Of a DNA stretch of 64,000 bases, positions 17,996 to 26,891 are shown one piece after another. This DNA is from Oscillibacter sp. (GTDB lineage Bacteria > Bacillota > Clostridia > Oscillospirales > Oscillospiraceae), in NCBI GenBank assembly GCA_020025475.1, contig JAHHSA010000006.1, positions 4,241 to 68,240 of the forward strand. The letters run 5' to 3'. The translations under genes were made by a program, and so were the position numbers. Positions within the stretch are counted from its first letter, which is position 1. Every line of letters starts with the position of its first letter. The notes beneath the pieces were generated by a model. The model worked only from the letters and a program-made list of their open reading frames with translations. It did not search any database and had not been told where the DNA came from.

Positions 17996-18082
17996 TTTCC
18001 CGATACCACCCGTGCCCGGCGCTGCCGTCGTGCGGGGCTCAACCGCAGGAATTGCATGAACTGATTGAGGAGGATCCTAATT

Positions 18083-21034
18083 ATGTCTGAACTGATGACC
18101 CCTATTGGTTTCCGGGAATTGATGACCTGGATAACCACCGAATACCAGCGTGACGGCAGCGTCTTTGGCGTGCACCGTCCCTACCGCGCCGGCACCAAGC
18201 AGCTCCCCATCTTTGGTGAGAAAATTGAGACTGCCTTCGGTCCCGCTGCCGGCCCCAACTCCCAGCTGGCTCAGAACATCATTGCCAGCTACTTCGCCGG
18301 AGCCCGCTTCTTTGAGCTCAAGACCGTTCAGAAGATGGACGGTGCTGAGCTGGCCGCCTGCATTAACCGTCCCTGCATCCGGGCCGAGGACGAGTGCTAC
18401 AACTGCGAGTGGTCCACGGAACTGTATGTCCAGCAGGCATTTGAAGAGTATGTCAAAGCCTGGTGCGCACTGAAAATCATGGCAAAGGTCTATGGGCTGG
18501 GCGATCCCAACGGCTTTGTCTTCAACATGTCTGTTGGCTATGACCTGGCCGGCATCCAGGGCGAAAAGGTCGACAAGTATCTCAACGAAATGATCGACGC
18601 CTCCGAGACTCCCATCTTCAAAGAGTGCATCAAGGTCCTGAAGGAGTTCTTCCCAGCCGAGACCGCATACATCGACACCATCACTCCCCATGTCTCTGGC
18701 AGCGTCACCGTCTCCACTCTGCACGGATGTCCTCCCGATGAGATTGAGCGCATTGCCACCTATCTCATCCAGAAGAAACACCTGCACACCTTTGTCAAGT
18801 GCAACCCCACCATCCTTGGCTATGAGACTGCCCGCTCCATTCTGGACGGCATGGGCTACGACTACATTGCTTTCGACGATCATCACTTCAAGGAAGACCT
18901 GCAGTACGAGGACGCCATTCCCATGTTCCATCGTTTGCTGGCTCTGGCCAATCAGCATGGACTGGAGTTTGGTCTGAAGCTCTCCAACACCTTCCCTGTT
19001 GATGTGAAGGCCGGGGAACTGCCCAGCGAGGAAATGTACATGGCCGGCAAAAGTCTGTATCCCCTGACCACCACCATGGCTGCCCGCATAGCCAAGGAGT
19101 TTGACGGCAAGCTGCGTCTGAGCTACGCCGGCGGTGCAGACTACTTCAACATTGACAAGATCTTCGCCTGCGGCATCTGGCCCATCACCATGGCCACCAC
19201 CGAGCTCAAACCCGGCGGCTATCAGCGGTTTGCCCAGATCGGCGACAAGCTGGACGCAATGGACTTCAAGCCCTTTACTGGTGTGGACGTAGCTGCTACG
19301 GAGGCTCTGGCCCTGGCTGCCCGCAGCGACAAGTACCACCTGAAGGACATCAAGCCTCTGCCAAATCGCAAGCTGATGGAGAAGTCTCCCCTGATGGACT
19401 GCTTCGTTGCACCCTGCAAGGGCGGCTGCCCCATCCATCAGGATATTCCCCAGTACATTGAGCTCTGCCGCAAGGGCCGTTATGCTTCTGCTCTGCGTGT
19501 CATCACCGAGAAGAATCCCCTGCCCTTCATCACCGGCACCATCTGCGCACACAACTGCATGAGCAAGTGCACCCGTAACTTCTATGACGAACCCGTCAAC
19601 ATCCGAGGCACCAAGCTGGTGGCTGCCGAGCGCGGCTATGAGCAGCTGATGAGTAAGCTGACCAAGCCTGCCCCCGCTGACACCAAGGCCAAGGTCGCTG
19701 TGATCGGCGGCGGCCCTACCGGTATGTCTGCTGCTTACTTCATCGGTCGTGCCGGCATCCCCGTCACTGTCTTTGAAAAGAGCGACAAACTGGGCGGCGT
19801 TGTCCGTCAGGTAATCCCCGCCTTCCGCATTCCTGATGAGGCCATCGACAAGGATACAGCCCTGATGATGAAGATGGGCGTTGAAGTCAAGCTGAACACC
19901 GAAGCACCCTCTGTGGACGAGCTGAAGAAGCTGGGTTACACTCACATCTTCTTTGCTGTCGGCGCCTGGAAGGCCGGTCACCTGGACATTCCCGGCAATG
20001 TTGTGCCCGTCATCGGCTGGCTGAAGGATATGAAGGCTGGCAAGGAAGTTTCCCTGGGACATGTGGCCGTAGTTGGCGGCGGTAACACCGCTATGGATGC
20101 TGCCCGTGCTGCTCTGAAGGCCGGTGCTCTGTCCTCCACCCTGGTCTATCGCCGTACCAAGAAGTATATGCCCGCTGCCGCTGAGGAGCTGGAACTGGCA
20201 ATCGCTGACGGCGTGCAGTTCCTTGAACTGGTCTCTCCCAAGGAGCAGAAGGACGGCAAGCTGGTCTGCGAGAAGATGAAGCTGGGCGAGCCAGATGCTT
20301 CCGGTCGCCGCAAGCCTGAGCCCACCGGGGAGCTGGTGGAAATTGCCTGCGATACTGTAATTTCCGCTGTGGGTGAGAAGGTTGAGTCTGAGCTCTTCAC
20401 CGCGAACGGCATTGAGGTTGATGCAAAGGGTATTCCTGCATTCAAAACCAACATTGAGGGTGTCTATGTTGGCGGCGACGCCATGCGCGGACCCGCTACC
20501 GTGGTGGAGGGTATTGCTGATGCACAATACTTTGCCAACGCCGTCATCGGAGAGTCTCACACCTTCCGTATGCCCGAGAGTGCTGTTGTTACCCGCACAG
20601 AAGCCATCGCCAAGAAAGGCATTCTGTGTGAGTCTGCCAAGTGTGAGGGCGACCGCTGCCTGAGCTGTGACGTGGTGTGCCAGATCTGTGCTGACGTGTG
20701 CCCAAACCGTGCCAATGTGGTCATTGAGCTGCCTGACGGCCGTCACGAGATCCTGCACGTGGATCGGATGTGCAATGAGTGCGGCAACTGTGCCATCTTC
20801 TGTCCCTACTCCTCTGCTCCATACCGTGACAAGTTCACCCTCTTCTACACCCGAGAGGGCTTCGATGAGAGCATCAACAATCAGGGCTTCCTGCCTCTGG
20901 GTGGCCACAAGGTCCTGGTCCGGCTGGACGGCAAGGTGTTTGAGGCCAATCTGGATGCAGACAACGATCTGCCCGCAGATATCGAGGTCTTCATCCTCAC
21001 TGTCATCAACAAGTACGCATACCTGATGGCCTAA
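18083..21034 (+). CDS. ygfK: YgfK, iron-sulfur flavoprotein of the putative selenate reductase/purine cluster family
   Basis: 983-residue multidomain redox protein. The N-terminal ~430 residues resemble a dihydroorotate-dehydrogenase-type barrel. A GltD-like part follows, with a Cys-rich N-terminus (CFVAPCKGGCPIHQDIPQY, about 440), an FAD site (VIGGGPTGMSAAY, about 540) and an NADPH site (VVGGGNTAMDAAR, about 660). The C-terminus carries two 4Fe-4S cysteine clusters (from about 854, CLSCDVVCQICADVCP, and about 896, CNECGNCAIFCP). The family is named after selenate reductase, but genetics in gut bacteria places it in anaerobic purine/urate breakdown. ATG 18083 follows GAGGAGG. It is co-transcribed with ssnA and ends at a strong terminator. 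Confidence 0.9.
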   Translation: MSELMTPIGFRELMTWITTEYQRDGSVFGVHRPYRAGTKQLPIFGEKIETAFGPAAGPNSQLAQNIIASYFAGARFFELKTVQKMDGAELAACINRPCIRAEDECYNCEWSTELYVQQAFEEYVKAWCALKIMAKVYGLGDPNGFVFNMSVGYDLAGIQGEKVDKYLNEMIDASETPIFKECIKVLKEFFPAETAYIDTITPHVSGSVTVSTLHGCPPDEIERIATYLIQKKHLHTFVKCNPTILGYETARSILDGMGYDYIAFDDHHFKEDLQYEDAIPMFHRLLALANQHGLEFGLKLSNTFPVDVKAGELPSEEMYMAGKSLYPLTTTMAARIAKEFDGKLRLSYAGGADYFNIDKIFACGIWPITMATTELKPGGYQRFAQIGDKLDAMDFKPFTGVDVAATEALALAARSDKYHLKDIKPLPNRKLMEKSPLMDCFVAPCKGGCPIHQDIPQYIELCRKGRYASALRVITEKNPLPFITGTICAHNCMSKCTRNFYDEPVNIRGTKLVAAERGYEQLMSKLTKPAPADTKAKVAVIGGGPTGMSAAYFIGRAGIPVTVFEKSDKLGGVVRQVIPAFRIPDEAIDKDTALMMKMGVEVKLNTEAPSVDELKKLGYTHIFFAVGAWKAGHLDIPGNVVPVIGWLKDMKAGKEVSLGHVAVVGGGNTAMDAARAALKAGALSSTLVYRRTKKYMPAAAEELELAIADGVQFLELVSPKEQKDGKLVCEKMKLGEPDASGRRKPEPTGELVEIACDTVISAVGEKVESELFTANGIEVDAKGIPAFKTNIEGVYVGGDAMRGPATVVEGIADAQYFANAVIGESHTFRMPESAVVTRTEAIAKKGILCESAKCEGDRCLSCDVVCQICADVCPNRANVVIELPDGRHEILHVDRMCNECGNCAIFCPYSSAPYRDKFTLFYTREGFDESINNQGFLPLGGHKVLVRLDGKVFEANLDADNDLPADIEVFILTVINKYAYLMA

Positions 21035-21048
21035 GATCCATCTTCCTG

Positions 21049-21077
21049 CGGGGAGCCTTACGGCTCCCCGTTTTTTT
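21049..21077 (+). terminator. Terminator of ssnA-ygfK
   Basis: CGGGGAGCC / GGCTCCCCG followed by seven T. Confidence 0.92.
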
Positions 21078-21204
21078 GACAACCGGCGTTCTCAAATATG
21101 TATAGTCACGAAGGTTTCGTGTATTTTCGGGGTGTTTTGCCGATTCCATTGTCTTTTTGCCTGTGATAGAATGAAATAACCAGTTTTACGAGGAGGAAAT
21201 CACC

Positions 21205-22419
21205 ATGGTTCAGCAGCAGTTACTCAAAGAACAGTTGACTCATCGCAACAATTTCTATCTCTACGAGGAATCCATCATCCGTGCTTCCATTGAGCGCCTT
21301 CAAAAGAATTTTCCCGAGGCACTGTTTCTCTATTCTGTAAAGTGCAACCCCGCTGGTAAAGTTCTGGACACGGTGTTCTCTGCGGGACTTGGCACCGATG
21401 CAGCCAGCGCAGCCGAGGTGGAATATGCTGTGGAACGTGGTGTTCCCGCAAACCGCATTTACTTCTCCGCTCCCGGCCGTACGGAAGAGGACTTCCGCCA
21501 GGTCTGGGGCCGCTGTGTCATCATTGCAGACAGCCTGCATGAGCTGGATGTGCTCTCCAAGATTGCCGTGGAGAAGGGCGAGACCGCCGAGGTTGGCGTC
21601 CGCCTGAACCCTGCATTCACCTTTACCTCCGACAATGGTATTCCCACCAAGTTTGGTGTGGATCAGGAAGTCTTCTTTCAGGATGCCGCCCATTTGACCT
21701 CTCTGCCCGGCCTGAAGATTGTGGGCATTCACGTCCATGTCAAGAGCCAGGAACTGAATGCTGAGGTGCTGGCCGGCTATCACACCAAGATGTTCCATCT
21801 GGCCTCTCAGGTGCAGGATCTGCTGGGTGAGCAGCTGAAATTTGTGAACTTTGGTTCCGGACTGGGGATTTCCTTTGCCAAGGAGGAAACCGATCTGAAT
21901 ATCGACGCTGTGGGCGCCAGCTTCCGCAGTGCTCTGGCTGAATTTCGAAAGACCGCTCCTGATACGCAGATTCTGATTGAGACTGGTCGCTATGTTGTGG
22001 GGAAGTCCGGCATCTACGTGACAAAGGTCCTGGATAAGAAGGTTTCCCGCGGTAAGACTTTTTTGCTGTTCTGCGGCACGTTGAACGCCTTTGCGCGTCC
22101 TGCTATCAGCCGAATGGTCCGTGGCTTCACCGATCACGCCGCTCCCTGTGAACCCATCTTCACCTGTGCCTGGTCCGAGGATATGATCCCCCTGACAGAT
22201 GCCACGGAATCCGAGACGGTCACCCTGTGCGGCAACCTCTGCACAGGCGCTGATACCATTGCCCAGGATATCACGATGCCCCGCATGGAAATCGGTGACG
22301 GCATGGTCTTCACCAATGCAGGCTGCTATGCTGCTGTGATGACTCCCATGCAGTTTGCCTCTTTGAAAAAGCCCGCCCAACTGATGCTGACCATGGACGG
22401 TCAGTTTGTGGAGTGCTGA
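21205..22419 (+). CDS. PLP-dependent fold-III decarboxylase, substrate unknown
   Basis: 404-residue member of the diaminopimelate/ornithine/arginine decarboxylase family (alanine-racemase fold). K46 in YSVKCNP is the expected PLP lysine. GSGLGIS stands for the phosphate-binding glycines, IETGRYVVGKSG for the E-P-G-R-x region, and CGNLCTGADTIAQD for the dimer-interface Cys/Asp motif; NAGCYAAVMTPMQF closes the active site. Two positions are atypical: HVHVKSQ where the family has H-x-H-x-G-S, and CGNLC for the usual G-P-x-C. It has its own AGGAGGAA site and lies 127 bases after the ygfK terminator, so a functional tie to purine breakdown is only suggested by position. Confidence 0.75.
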   Translation: MVQQQLLKEQLTHRNNFYLYEESIIRASIERLQKNFPEALFLYSVKCNPAGKVLDTVFSAGLGTDAASAAEVEYAVERGVPANRIYFSAPGRTEEDFRQVWGRCVIIADSLHELDVLSKIAVEKGETAEVGVRLNPAFTFTSDNGIPTKFGVDQEVFFQDAAHLTSLPGLKIVGIHVHVKSQELNAEVLAGYHTKMFHLASQVQDLLGEQLKFVNFGSGLGISFAKEETDLNIDAVGASFRSALAEFRKTAPDTQILIETGRYVVGKSGIYVTKVLDKKVSRGKTFLLFCGTLNAFARPAISRMVRGFTDHAAPCEPIFTCAWSEDMIPLTDATESETVTLCGNLCTGADTIAQDITMPRMEIGDGMVFTNAGCYAAVMTPMQFASLKKPAQLMLTMDGQFVEC

Positions 22420-22504
22420 TGCACCCTCACTGTCCGTCTGAATATGAGAAAATGCCGGCTCTGGCATCCTGACCCGAGCCAGTAAAAAACGGACCATGGG
22501 CAAA

Positions 22505-22545
22505 AGTCCCCCTTGTGTAGGACAAAAACTACATAAGGGGGCTTT
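22505..22545 (+). terminator. Terminator of the decarboxylase gene
   Basis: AGTCCCCCTTGTGTAG / CTACATAAGGGGGCTTT around an 8-base A-rich loop. The 750-base interval from 22420 to 23170 otherwise holds no supportable gene. Two short hairpins with T-tails (22811-22830 and 22935-22957) and the promoter and leader of the next gene are all I see. Confidence 0.8.
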
Positions 22546-23041
22546 GCTCTGTCTGGTGGAAAAGAAATGCACAACGATCCCTTCGAGATTCCGGAAGCAG
22601 TTGTCAGCCGAAATCCGTTCAGTAGAAAGTCAGAGTGGTTCCCCAAAGCCCATACCCTTTGTCTATGGGGGATATTCCTTGACGCCTGTGGATTCTAACA
22701 ACAGACTTTCCATTTGGGCATCTTCATTTAGAAACTAAATGATTCGGTCTGTCTACAATGCTCTTTAAGATCGAAACAGTCCTGGAGCAACCCTAAAAAT
22801 TTTGCAGCGCACAACTGTAGTTGTCTTTTTACTTCTCTAAAATAATTTCATTTTATTCATTTTTTCTCTCTATGATGTGGTAATCAGTATCTGAGAAGTT
22901 GCAAAACAGGATATGTTATTGTTTATAGTTTGTTGTTACTAATTTGTAACGCTTTTTGATTTTCCTGGATGATATTTCCAGCTCCTAATTGCTTATTTTC
23001 TGTCAAAGTGGGGAGAAGCAGCACAAATCCTCCCTAAAAAC

Positions 23042-23070
23042 TTGACAAATGTGGGTCCGGAGTGTATACT
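23042..23070 (+). promoter_or_regulatory. Promoter of the G5/3D protein gene
   Basis: Consensus TTGACA (23042-23047), 17-base spacer, TATACT (23065-23070). Confidence 0.9.
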
Positions 23071-23084
23071 ATGACCAGTTTTCC

Positions 23085-23142
23085 GGTCGGTAACAAAAGT
23101 TACAAACTTGGTGCGTTCATGATTTGCACCGAGCCTGCGACC
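23085..23142 (+). promoter_or_regulatory. Three-way-junction leader before the 3D protein
   Basis: In the 5' UTR, GGTCG (23085-23089) pairs with CGACC (23138-23142). This closes a junction containing GTAAC-AAAA-GTTAC (23090-23103) and GGTGC / GCACC (23110-23114 / 23126-23130). The fold begins about 8 bases after the predicted transcription start. It does not match a riboswitch class I can name. Confidence 0.4.
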
Positions 23143-23170
23143 AAAACAATCCGAATCAGGAGGTATGGTT

Positions 23171-24220
23171 TTGAACAAACAGAACCTGAACTTTTTCCAG
23201 ACGAAAGCCCGGAATCATTCTCGTCCTCTGCTGGTCGGTATGGCTGCCGCTTTGACAGTTGCACTCTCTGCCGCACCGACGGCCAACGCCCTCTATATTC
23301 TGTCTGGAATTGAGGACTACGCCATTGTGCTGGATGGCTCCGACAAGACGCCTGCTGCCATTGATTCCTCTCTCATCGACGTCTCCTCTTCCCCTCGCTC
23401 CGGTTACGATGTTCGCCTGAAAGCTGGTCAGCCTGTCACGATCACTTGCCAGGGCACGACCGTGTCCGACACTGCCAAGAACGAGACGGTCGCCACTCTG
23501 CTGCGCCGCCTGCACCTGCAGCCCAGTCCTTTGGACATGGTCTCTGTCCGTGTATCCGACGATCAGGTATTTATCACCGTCGCATCTGACCTGACCCTCT
23601 ACGAGCGGGTCAGTGAGCCTGACACCTATATGACCATTCGCCGCCCCAATGACAAGATGAAAAAGGGAGAGGAGAAAGTTGTCCAGGAGGGTGCCGATGG
23701 TGTCCGCACTTCCATTTATGAAGAGGTTTGGTCCAACGGAAAGATGATCTCCCGACAGTTTGTGGAAGAGTTGGAGAGCACTGCCAAAGACAAGATCATT
23801 GAGTACGGCACTGCCGTGATGACTCCCACCACGACCAAGGAGAACATTCACTCCTCTATCGCCAGCGTCAGCAAAAACGCAGATGGCAGCGGCACACTGA
23901 CCCTGAGCACTGGCGAAGTCCTTGCTTTCTCCTCTGTCAAGTCCATGAAGGCAACCGCCTATACGGCCGGTCACGATGGTGTTGGAACTCGCACAGCCAC
24001 AGGTACCCATGTCCGCCGCGGCACCGTCGCTGTGGATAAGCGTGTGGTTCCCCTTGGTACCCGGATGTATATTGTTACAGCCGACGGCTCCTATGTGTAC
24101 GGTCTCAGTGTGGCAGAGGATACCGGCTATGTAGGCAACAATCTGGATCTTTATCACGACACTTATCAGCAATGTATCAACTTCGGCAGACGCGGTGTAA
24201 CCGTGTATTTCCTGAAGTAA
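23171..24220 (+). CDS. Secreted cell-wall protein with DUF348, G5 and 3D domains
   Basis: Probable extracellular muralytic enzyme of the YabE/YuiC/RpfB-like group. The 349 residues have a signal-anchor (about 20-43). A DUF348-type segment (VTITCQGTTVSDTAKNETVA) follows, then a G5-like region (GEEKVVQEGADGVRTSIYEE). A C-terminal 3D domain follows, with its conserved acidic residues (KATAYTA, GTVAVDKRVVPLGTRMYI, AEDTG, GNNLDLYH). The start is TTG 23171: the AGGAGG site (23158-23163) is 7 bases from TTG but only 1 base from the in-frame ATG 23165. It has its own promoter and terminator. Confidence 0.88.
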   Translation: MNKQNLNFFQTKARNHSRPLLVGMAAALTVALSAAPTANALYILSGIEDYAIVLDGSDKTPAAIDSSLIDVSSSPRSGYDVRLKAGQPVTITCQGTTVSDTAKNETVATLLRRLHLQPSPLDMVSVRVSDDQVFITVASDLTLYERVSEPDTYMTIRRPNDKMKKGEEKVVQEGADGVRTSIYEEVWSNGKMISRQFVEELESTAKDKIIEYGTAVMTPTTTKENIHSSIASVSKNADGSGTLTLSTGEVLAFSSVKSMKATAYTAGHDGVGTRTATGTHVRRGTVAVDKRVVPLGTRMYIVTADGSYVYGLSVAEDTGYVGNNLDLYHDTYQQCINFGRRGVTVYFLK

Positions 24221-24241
24221 TTTGTCTGTGATTCAACATGG

Positions 24242-24280
24242 AAAAGCGCTAGCGTCTGGATTCAGGCGCTAGCGCTTTTT
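24242..24280 (+). terminator. Terminator of the 3D protein gene
   Basis: AAAAGCGCTAGCG / CGCTAGCGCTTTTT, perfect 13-base arms. Confidence 0.9.
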
Positions 24281-24288
24281 GCAAATTG

Positions 24289-24329
24289 AAAAGAAGCCCG
24301 CCCCATCGGACTGTGCCGATGGGGCGGGC
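24289..24329 (-). terminator. Terminator of the TraX-like gene
   Basis: On the minus strand a 14-bp GC-rich stem (arms 24296-24309 and 24316-24329) is followed by TTCTTTT. Confidence 0.8.
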
Positions 24330-24340
24330 TGCATCAGTTC

Positions 24341-25090
24341 TCAGGTTGGCATGTACAGTCCTATCAGCGACAGCACGAGAATGTGCACCGGATAGAATGC
24401 GTAGCAGGCATACTGGATTGCCTTGCTGTGGGGGCCCTGCTTCCCTCGATACAGCCAGATGGGGATCAGGGACAGAAGTGCAAAGCCCTGGACGGGAAAG
24501 TCATACGAATGGTCAAAGAGCATCAGGGGAATGGTCATGTTCTGGAGCAGCACAAAGTTGATGAAATAGAGGCCCGCCGCCTGCCCCAAAAGCTGAGGCC
24601 ATTTCCGGCCATGGAAGAAATAAAACACCAGCACGGTCAGCACTCCGTGTCCATGGTAGTCCACCATGGCAATCGTACCCACCACGTAGCCCAGCATGCT
24701 GATTCCCGCGCAAACCAGCACTCTGAACACAAAGTTGCGGTCACTTTTCAATGTCCTGTCGATCCGTGAGACACACAACAGTGCAATCAGGAAGGTCCAA
24801 ATCACATTCTGGTGGAAAGGATCGATCAGCGTACCGCTGTTCATTAAGTTGAAGGGGATCTCAGAGAGCAGTGCAAACACCAGCATTCTCTGTAAGTATT
24901 TCTTGAAATTGCTGGTGTGGAAATAACCCTCAACGATCATGAATGCAAAAATCGGAAAGGCCAGCCGTCCAACGTATGTCATCCACATATTTCCGGTGAC
25001 TACCGTCGCCCACATATGGTCCAGCAGCATACAGAACATGGCGATCAGATGGAGCGTCAGCGCATTGAGTTGAAATTTCTTGTTATCCAT
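24341..25090 (-). CDS. TraX family polytopic membrane protein
   Basis: 249 residues with about eight hydrophobic segments and the TraX family signature near the N-terminus (LHLIAMFCMLLDHMWA, then YVGRLAFPIFAFMIVEGY). TraX of F plasmids N-acetylates pilin. Chromosomal relatives in Firmicutes are common and have no known substrate; they resemble membrane acyltransferases. The start is ATG 25090, following GTGAGGT; the longer ORF lacks a ribosome site. No conjugation genes are near, so a transfer role is unlikely. Confidence 0.85.
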   Translation of the reverse strand: MDNKKFQLNALTLHLIAMFCMLLDHMWATVVTGNMWMTYVGRLAFPIFAFMIVEGYFHTSNFKKYLQRMLVFALLSEIPFNLMNSGTLIDPFHQNVIWTFLIALLCVSRIDRTLKSDRNFVFRVLVCAGISMLGYVVGTIAMVDYHGHGVLTVLVFYFFHGRKWPQLLGQAAGLYFINFVLLQNMTIPLMLFDHSYDFPVQGFALLSLIPIWLYRGKQGPHSKAIQYACYAFYPVHILVLSLIGLYMPT

Positions 25091-25239
25091 AGATACCTCA
25101 CTTTCATGGCGTACTAACATAAAACCATGTTTGTGAAAAAAAAGCAATACAACCAGGAAAAAATCTGATATACTAAAAATACTGATTCCAGATCGGGCGG
25201 CCTATCCCCCGATCATCACCGATGAAAGGCGGATATACG

Positions 25240-26097
25240 ATGGATCTCTGTGATCTCGATACCATCCGTGGCCTTTTAGGCCGCCACGGATTTCATTTTT
25301 CCAAATCTATGGGTCAGAATTTTCTGATTGACCCTCAGGTCCCCTATGATATTGCAGCTGCTTCCCAGGCAGATGAGCGCTGCGGTGTGCTGGAAATTGG
25401 CCCAGGCATCGGCCCCCTGACCTCTCAGCTGGCACAGCGGGCCGGCAAGGTGGTTTCCGTGGAGCTGGACCAGTCCCTGCTTCCGGTTCTGGCCGAGACC
25501 ATGGCCCCCTACCCCAACGTAGAGATTGTCCCCGGCGATGTGATGAAACTGGATGTGGCCGCACTGGCCGCCGAGAAATTTTCTGGTCTCAAACCCATCG
25601 TCTGCGCCAATCTCCCTTACAATATCACCACGCCTGTGCTGACCAAGTTGGTGCAAGCTGACTGTTTCGACTCTATCACCGTCCTGATCCAAAAGGAGGT
25701 GGCCCAGCGTCTTTCCGCCCCTCAGGGCTCAGGTGACGGCGGATCTTTTACGCTCTTCCTTCAGTATTACATGGAGACAGAACTTCTCTTTGACGTTCCC
25801 CGGGAAAAGTTTATTCCAGCCCCCAAGGTGACCTCCGCCGTCCTGCGGTGTGTCCGCCGCCCCGCGCCTGCTATCCAGGTGGAGGACGAGGCATTCTTTT
25901 TTAAAGTGATTCGCGGAGCCTTCCTGCTGCGCCGCAAGACCCTGTCCAACAGTTTGGCCGCTGCTCTGCCCAATCTTGGCAAGGAGCAGATTCAGCGCTG
26001 TATTGAGGACTGCGGTCTGCCCGCATCTGTTCGTGGTGAAAAACTGACCCTCCAGAACTTTGCAGACCTAACCCGCGCCCTGGCTGCAAAAAGCTGA
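25240..26097 (+). CDS. rsmA: 16S rRNA dimethyladenosine transferase (KsgA)
   Basis: Dimethylates A1518 and A1519 of 16S rRNA with SAM late in 30S assembly. The 285-residue protein has SMGQNFLID, SAM motif I LEIGPGIGPLT (about 51), VVSVELD and the catalytic NLPYNITTPV, then a C-terminal helical domain with FFKVIRGAFLLRRKTL. The start is ATG 25240 because AAGGCGG lies 7 bases upstream; the in-frame ATG 25222 has no site. It is divergent from the TraX-like gene. Confidence 0.96.
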   Translation: MDLCDLDTIRGLLGRHGFHFSKSMGQNFLIDPQVPYDIAAASQADERCGVLEIGPGIGPLTSQLAQRAGKVVSVELDQSLLPVLAETMAPYPNVEIVPGDVMKLDVAALAAEKFSGLKPIVCANLPYNITTPVLTKLVQADCFDSITVLIQKEVAQRLSAPQGSGDGGSFTLFLQYYMETELLFDVPREKFIPAPKVTSAVLRCVRRPAPAIQVEDEAFFFKVIRGAFLLRRKTLSNSLAAALPNLGKEQIQRCIEDCGLPASVRGEKLTLQNFADLTRALAAKS

Positions 26098-26111
26098 CTA
26101 CAAAGATTTTC

Positions 26112-26150
26112 AGCCGGCATCCGATGCAGCATCGGATGCCGGCTGTTTTA
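26112..26150 (+). terminator. Terminator of rsmA
   Basis: AGCCGGCATCCGATGC / GCATCGGATGCCGGCT then GTTTTA. It may also serve the convergent anti-sigma gene. Confidence 0.85.
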
Positions 26151-26159
26151 TCGTGCATG

Positions 26160-26891
26160 TTACTGTTCCGACGGATCTAAGGCAGCACTAATAAAGAGCA
26201 ATGTCCCCTGTGCGGGGTCTGTCTGACGGTATTCAAATTCAATTCCGTAGATGGTCCCGTCCGTTTGAAGCAGGTTTGTAATCATGGGTGTGGTCCGAAG
26301 CGTGATTGGCATGTCATCTCTGTCCAGAACAATGTGATACTCATCCGGAATGCATTCCACTGTCGTAAAGGTGGAGACGGAGATCTTCTGTGACTCTCCA
26401 TGCAGATACCCAATTTGAAGACATATCAGCAGTGTCAGCACTGCGAGCAGCGCAGTATTCTTCGCCCAGGTTTTCCGCCGGAATGTCCTGACCAGCACCA
26501 CTGCCAGCCAGACCACGCTCAGCAGAGGAACCAGCAGATACCCAATACTGTACGTCTCATAGAACTGGTAGGGGAAATATGTGTAGTTTCCCTGTCCGGC
26601 CAGCCAATCCTGCCACAGATAGATCAGCCAATAGAGCACAATGGCTGTCACTCCGACGGCACAACCAATTGCGCGCTTGCTAAGCTTCCAGGCAGTACGC
26701 CGGAGCACATCCTCCTCATCCAGAAGCTGCGGCACATCCTCTGGAACCCCCTGCCGTACCTCCTCCAAAAACACCTTGCACGCCTCACATTCCCGGATAT
26801 GAGTCTCTACAGCCTCCCTGCTGGCATTGCTGCACAGATCGTCCAGATATGCCGGAATCAGATCTCTTACAATTTCACATTCTTTTTTCAC
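26160..26891 (-). CDS. Zinc-finger anti-sigma factor, membrane-bound
   Basis: 243 residues. The N-terminus has the ZAS-type anti-sigma motif: C5 and H31-x3-C35-x2-C38 in a region like CEIVRDLIPAYLDD. Three membrane segments follow (about 77-96, 121-140, 150-168), then an extracytoplasmic C-terminus of about 75 residues. The start is GTG 26891, overlapping the sigma-factor stop by 4 bases (GTGA), so the two are translationally coupled. This fits sequestration of the adjacent ECF sigma factor in response to an envelope signal. The signal is unknown. Confidence 0.85.
   Translation of the reverse strand: MKKECEIVRDLIPAYLDDLCSNASREAVETHIRECEACKVFLEEVRQGVPEDVPQLLDEEDVLRRTAWKLSKRAIGCAVGVTAIVLYWLIYLWQDWLAGQGNYTYFPYQFYETYSIGYLLVPLLSVVWLAVVLVRTFRRKTWAKNTALLAVLTLLICLQIGYLHGESQKISVSTFTTVECIPDEYHIVLDRDDMPITLRTTPMITNLLQTDGTIYGIEFEYRQTDPAQGTLLFISAALDPSEQ

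Noticed and set aside
18077..21082. Minus-strand ORF of 1001 residues opposite ygfK
   Set aside because: Antisense shadow of ygfK with no family signature; it even runs into the ygfK terminator.
22401..22646. Minus-strand 81-residue ORF after the decarboxylase
   Set aside because: It spans the terminator hairpin and has no ribosome site or homology I can recognise.
24341..25090. Conjugative element suggested by the TraX-like gene
   Set aside because: No relaxase, coupling protein or integrase is present, and chromosomal TraX relatives are common in this phylum.
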